Positions 61,691 to 64,000 of a stretch of DNA of 64,000 nucleotides are shown here, piece after piece (position 1 is the stretch's first letter; each line of letters opens with the position of its first letter). The notes under the pieces were generated by a model. It had not been told where the DNA came from. It saw only the letters and a program-made list of their open reading frames with translations, and searched no databases. The translations under genes and the position numbers were made by a program. The DNA comes from AC-32 sp963717725 (lineage in GTDB: Bacteria; Actinomycetota; Thermoleophilia; Gaiellales; Gaiellaceae), in NCBI GenBank assembly GCA_963717725.1, contig CAVQWS010000015.1, positions 23,452 to 87,451 on the forward strand, written 5' to 3'.

Positions 61691-62634
61691 GCGTCGTCGA
61701 CCGGATCCTGCAGTTGCCCGAGCTGGAGGCTGCGCCGCCGGTCCTAGTCGACGTCGGCGCGGCGCAGGGTGTCCACCCGAAATGGCGAGCGATCGCGAAG
61801 TACTCGGTCTGCGTCGCCTTCGAGGCCGACGAGCGGGAGCTCGCGAGCGTCACCGACGAATCGGCGGGCTTTCGGCGCCTCACGACCTACAACCGAATCG
61901 TCGCCGAGCGCCCCTCGGACGCCGAGCCCTTCCAGCTGACCGCCTCGCCTTACTGCTCCAGCCGGCTCACCCCCCTCCAGGACCGGCTGCGTCGGTACGC
62001 CTTCGCGCCGCTCTTCCGCGTCGAGCGCACGGTCGAGCTGCCCGCGGTCGACCTTCGCGGCGCGCTCGCCTCGCTCGGCCTCGAGCGAATCGACTGGCTG
62101 AAGCTCGACTCACAGGGGACCGACCTGCGGCTGTTCCGCAGCCTCGGTGAGCTGGCAGACGACGTGCTCCTCGTCGAGCTCGAGCCGGGGATCATCGATG
62201 CGTACGAGGGCGAGGACCGGCTGGCGGATGTGCTCGACGACTTCGGCCGGCGGGGCTTCTGGGCCTCGGACCTGAAGGTTCGTGGCTCGACTCGAGTCGA
62301 CAGCGACCTCGCCAGGAGCACGCTGGGTGGGCGGACGACGGCGCTGCTCGACGCCTGCCACAAGCCCGCCCCGGGCTGGGTCGAGCTCGAGTACTTCAAC
62401 GACCTCGCGAGCGACGAGCGCTTCGGCAGGCGGGAGCTGTTGCTCGCCTGTGCGTTCGCGTTTCTTCGCGGTCACGAAGCGTTCGCGTTCGAGCTCTCGA
62501 CGCGGGGAGTCGAGCGCTTCGGATCGCCGTTCGACGACCTGAAGCGGACGGCGTTGCGCCGGATGCGGCGCCGCTTCGCCCGCTTGCCCGCAACCTGGCT
62601 CCGAGCCACCGCCGGGCGCATCCTGCGCCGCTAG
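61687..62634 (+). CDS. FkbM family methyltransferase
   Basis: 315 residues from GTG 61687. It opens with PVLVDVGAAQGVHPKWRAIA, the SAM-binding region; VAFEADERELASV gives the acidic ribose-binding loop, and the FkbM-typical LPAVDLRGALASLGLERIDW, LKLDSQGTDLRLFRSLGELA follow. It probably O-methylates a sugar hydroxyl of the glycan. It is translationally coupled to the aminotransferase. Confidence 0.88.
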   Translation: MSVVDRILQLPELEAAPPVLVDVGAAQGVHPKWRAIAKYSVCVAFEADERELASVTDESAGFRRLTTYNRIVAERPSDAEPFQLTASPYCSSRLTPLQDRLRRYAFAPLFRVERTVELPAVDLRGALASLGLERIDWLKLDSQGTDLRLFRSLGELADDVLLVELEPGIIDAYEGEDRLADVLDDFGRRGFWASDLKVRGSTRVDSDLARSTLGGRTTALLDACHKPAPGWVELEYFNDLASDERFGRRELLLACAFAFLRGHEAFAFELSTRGVERFGSPFDDLKRTALRRMRRRFARLPATWLRATAGRILRR

Positions 62635-63629
62635 GAGAGCACGCCGCGGTGGCGCAGGCGCGCGAGCCCCGGCGCCACTCGCGTCACGCGCACACCGAGA
62701 TCGGCGCGCGCGTCATCCACACGCTGCCGCCAGCCGCGGCGCTCGACGAGGCCGGCGTCGAAGGATGGATCGACCACGCGCACGCGACGCTTGGCGGTGT
62801 CCAGCGCGGCGAGGTACGGGCCGTACACCAGCTCGCCGGCTGTGCCGAGACCTAGGTAGCCGTGAGCTCGCCAGTCGTATCCTCCGTCGAGGCGCATCCG
62901 CACGCGATGGAAGTGGAAGAAGACGAGCGGCTCGCCGTCGACGAGCACCTGGCCGTCCTTGCGGCTCAGGGTGTGGCGGTCGAGGTTCCACGGCGCGAGC
63001 CCGCCGCCCGGATGCCGCAGCACGTGGACGCCCTCGAACCGCTCGGGCCAGTCGTCGAGGTACTTCTGGTCGGCGAACTTCCCGTCCTCGAGGCGCAGGT
63101 AGCACCACTCGACGCAGCGATTGTGCCACCAGCGCAGCGCGGCGAGCCCGCGCTCGTCGCGGCGGAAGGTCATGAACTGCACGTTGAAGATCCCGTTCGC
63201 CTGGTAGTGACGGAGGTAGTCGGGAAACCGATGCGGCGTGATCAGAACCGAGGCGTCGCCCAGCTCCGCGAACAGCGGCTCGGGGCTGGAGAAGAAGAAC
63301 AGGTCGGCGTCGAGGTAGGTGATCTCCTCCAGCTCGGCCCGGCTCTCGAGCAGGTGGAGCGGAAGCGCCGGAGTCGCGGTGCAGCAGTACTCGAAGCGAT
63401 TGCGGCCCGCCTTCGTGCCGGCAAGCGCTGGATCCCTGGACTCGAGCTCCGCGAGGGGCAGGGCCGTGAGGTTCGGAAGCGCCAGGAGCCGGAGCAGCCG
63501 CTCGGCCTCCTCGTCGAAGCAGAGCGCGGTCAGGTGGAAGCGCTCGCAGTGGCGTTCGAGGGAGTCGTAGAGCGCGAGCGCCTTGAAGAGGTAGCCGCTG
63601 TCGAAGAGGGTGCAGAACTCGCGTGTCAT
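62631..63629 (-). CDS. Putative GT8-like glycosyltransferase
   Basis: 332 residues from ATG 63629 (MTREFCTLFDSGYLFKALAL). A nucleotide-sugar GT-A fold is indicated by EEITYLDADLFFFSSPEPLF (DxD site), ITPHRFPDYLRHYQANGIFN, TFRRDERGLAALRWWHNRCV and FFHFHRVRM. It belongs to a set of unnamed glycan-locus transferases close to GT8/LgtC-type enzymes. The start overlaps the CgeB-like gene stop by 4 bp, and the stop overlaps the FkbM gene by 4 bp in convergent orientation. Confidence 0.75.
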   Translation of the reverse strand: MTREFCTLFDSGYLFKALALYDSLERHCERFHLTALCFDEEAERLLRLLALPNLTALPLAELESRDPALAGTKAGRNRFEYCCTATPALPLHLLESRAELEEITYLDADLFFFSSPEPLFAELGDASVLITPHRFPDYLRHYQANGIFNVQFMTFRRDERGLAALRWWHNRCVEWCYLRLEDGKFADQKYLDDWPERFEGVHVLRHPGGGLAPWNLDRHTLSRKDGQVLVDGEPLVFFHFHRVRMRLDGGYDWRAHGYLGLGTAGELVYGPYLAALDTAKRRVRVVDPSFDAGLVERRGWRQRVDDARADLGVRVTRVAPGLARLRHRGVLS

Positions 63630-64000
63630 CGCAGCCGCGCCTCGAGCATCGCGGAGAGCTCGCCGATGCGATTCGCGTACGTGTGCTCGCGCAGCGTGCG
63701 CGCCTGCCCGGCCGCCGCGACGCGCATCCGCTCCCCGTCGTCGGCGAGATAGTGCCGGACCTTCTCGACGAGGTCGCTCTCGTCCTCGTAAGCGACGACC
63801 TCCCGACCGGGCTCGAACAGCTCGGCGAGGTTCCGGCGTGCCTCCGTGACGAGCAGTGCCCCGACACCGGTCGCTTCGTACAGCCGCATGTTGTTCGCGT
63901 AGCCGTCGGCGATGTCGATGTGCCGGTTCAGCGCGACGCGCGACCGCGCGAGCACCTCGTACATCTCCAGGCCCCACGCCTCACCGTGGTAGCTGCCCGG
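63626..64000 (-). CDS. CgeB-like glycosyltransferase (5' end beyond window)
   Basis: The C-terminal 124 residues of a gene that continues past the window edge. EAWGLEMYEVLARSRVALNR, HIDIADGYANNMRLYEATGV and GALLVTEARRNLAELFEPGR match the CgeB/spore-maturation-like glycosyltransferase family found in actinobacterial glycan loci. The terminal helices (REHTYANRIGELSAML) are complete. It overlaps the GT8-like gene start by 4 bp. Confidence 0.82.
   Translation of the reverse strand, partial: PGSYHGEAWGLEMYEVLARSRVALNRHIDIADGYANNMRLYEATGVGALLVTEARRNLAELFEPGREVVAYEDESDLVEKVRHYLADDGERMRVAAAGQARTLREHTYANRIGELSAMLEARLR

Overview
The window is a gene-dense, strongly GC-rich piece of a bacterial chromosome. 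Frequent GTG starts, a coenzyme F420 biosynthesis operon, OmpR/HisKA signalling, mycothiol/glutathione-class alcohol dehydrogenase relatives and many small actinobacterial DUF proteins point to Actinomycetota, most likely class Thermoleophilia (Gaiellales/Solirubrobacterales). That placement is inference from gene content. No rRNA, tRNA, IS element, prophage or CRISPR array was found.

Layout. 0-5.7 kb: end of an unknown gene, a frameshifted secreted GH18 chitinase with GntR-like operator half-sites upstream, an NlpC/P60 peptidase, a VOC protein, PRC-barrel, holin-like and SHOCT membrane proteins, DUF1697 and acylphosphatase. 5.7-20.2 kb: two cold-shock proteins, a multicopper oxidase, hydrolases, a YdcF/GT2/cytochrome c membrane operon, gamma-glutamyltransferase, a second VOC gene whose upstream element matches that of the first, secreted proteins and a large zinc-ribbon/cyclase/ATPase regulator. 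20.7-27.6 kb: a LacI-controlled sugar uptake operon (binding protein, two permeases, GH1 beta-glucosidase, UgpC-type ATPase). 27.6-30.8 kb: a two-component system divergent from a PepSY gene, with 11-bp phased boxes between them. 30.8-36.5 kb: GFA protein, alcohol dehydrogenase, fasciclin, DUF378, and a CarH-type B12 photoreceptor with an 11-bp direct-repeat operator. 36.5-37.6 kb: the only long stretch without a convincing large gene, packed with long inverted repeats (candidate structured RNA) plus a small Cys-rich ORF flanked by near-identical direct repeats. 37.6-45.1 kb: agmatinase-family protein, the F420 operon (cofC-cofD-npdG-cofE), a PolX-like PHP protein and a TAP-type hydrolase. 45.1-47.4 kb: hemE-hemH. 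47.4-64 kb: a cell-surface polysaccharide locus with a Wzm/Wzt-type ABC exporter, several GT4/GT2 glycosyltransferases, a glycosyltransferase-methyltransferase fusion, a large membrane glycosyltransferase, GDP-mannose 4,6-dehydratase, a sugar aminotransferase, further methyltransferases and a CgeB-like protein running off the end.

More than 30 apparent single-base frameshifts interrupt otherwise well-conserved genes. They are densest in 47-55 kb, in genes of unrelated function, and the conserved sequence resumes in another frame each time. The simplest reading is indel error in the assembly rather than mass pseudogenisation, so frameshifted genes are annotated as whole genes here.
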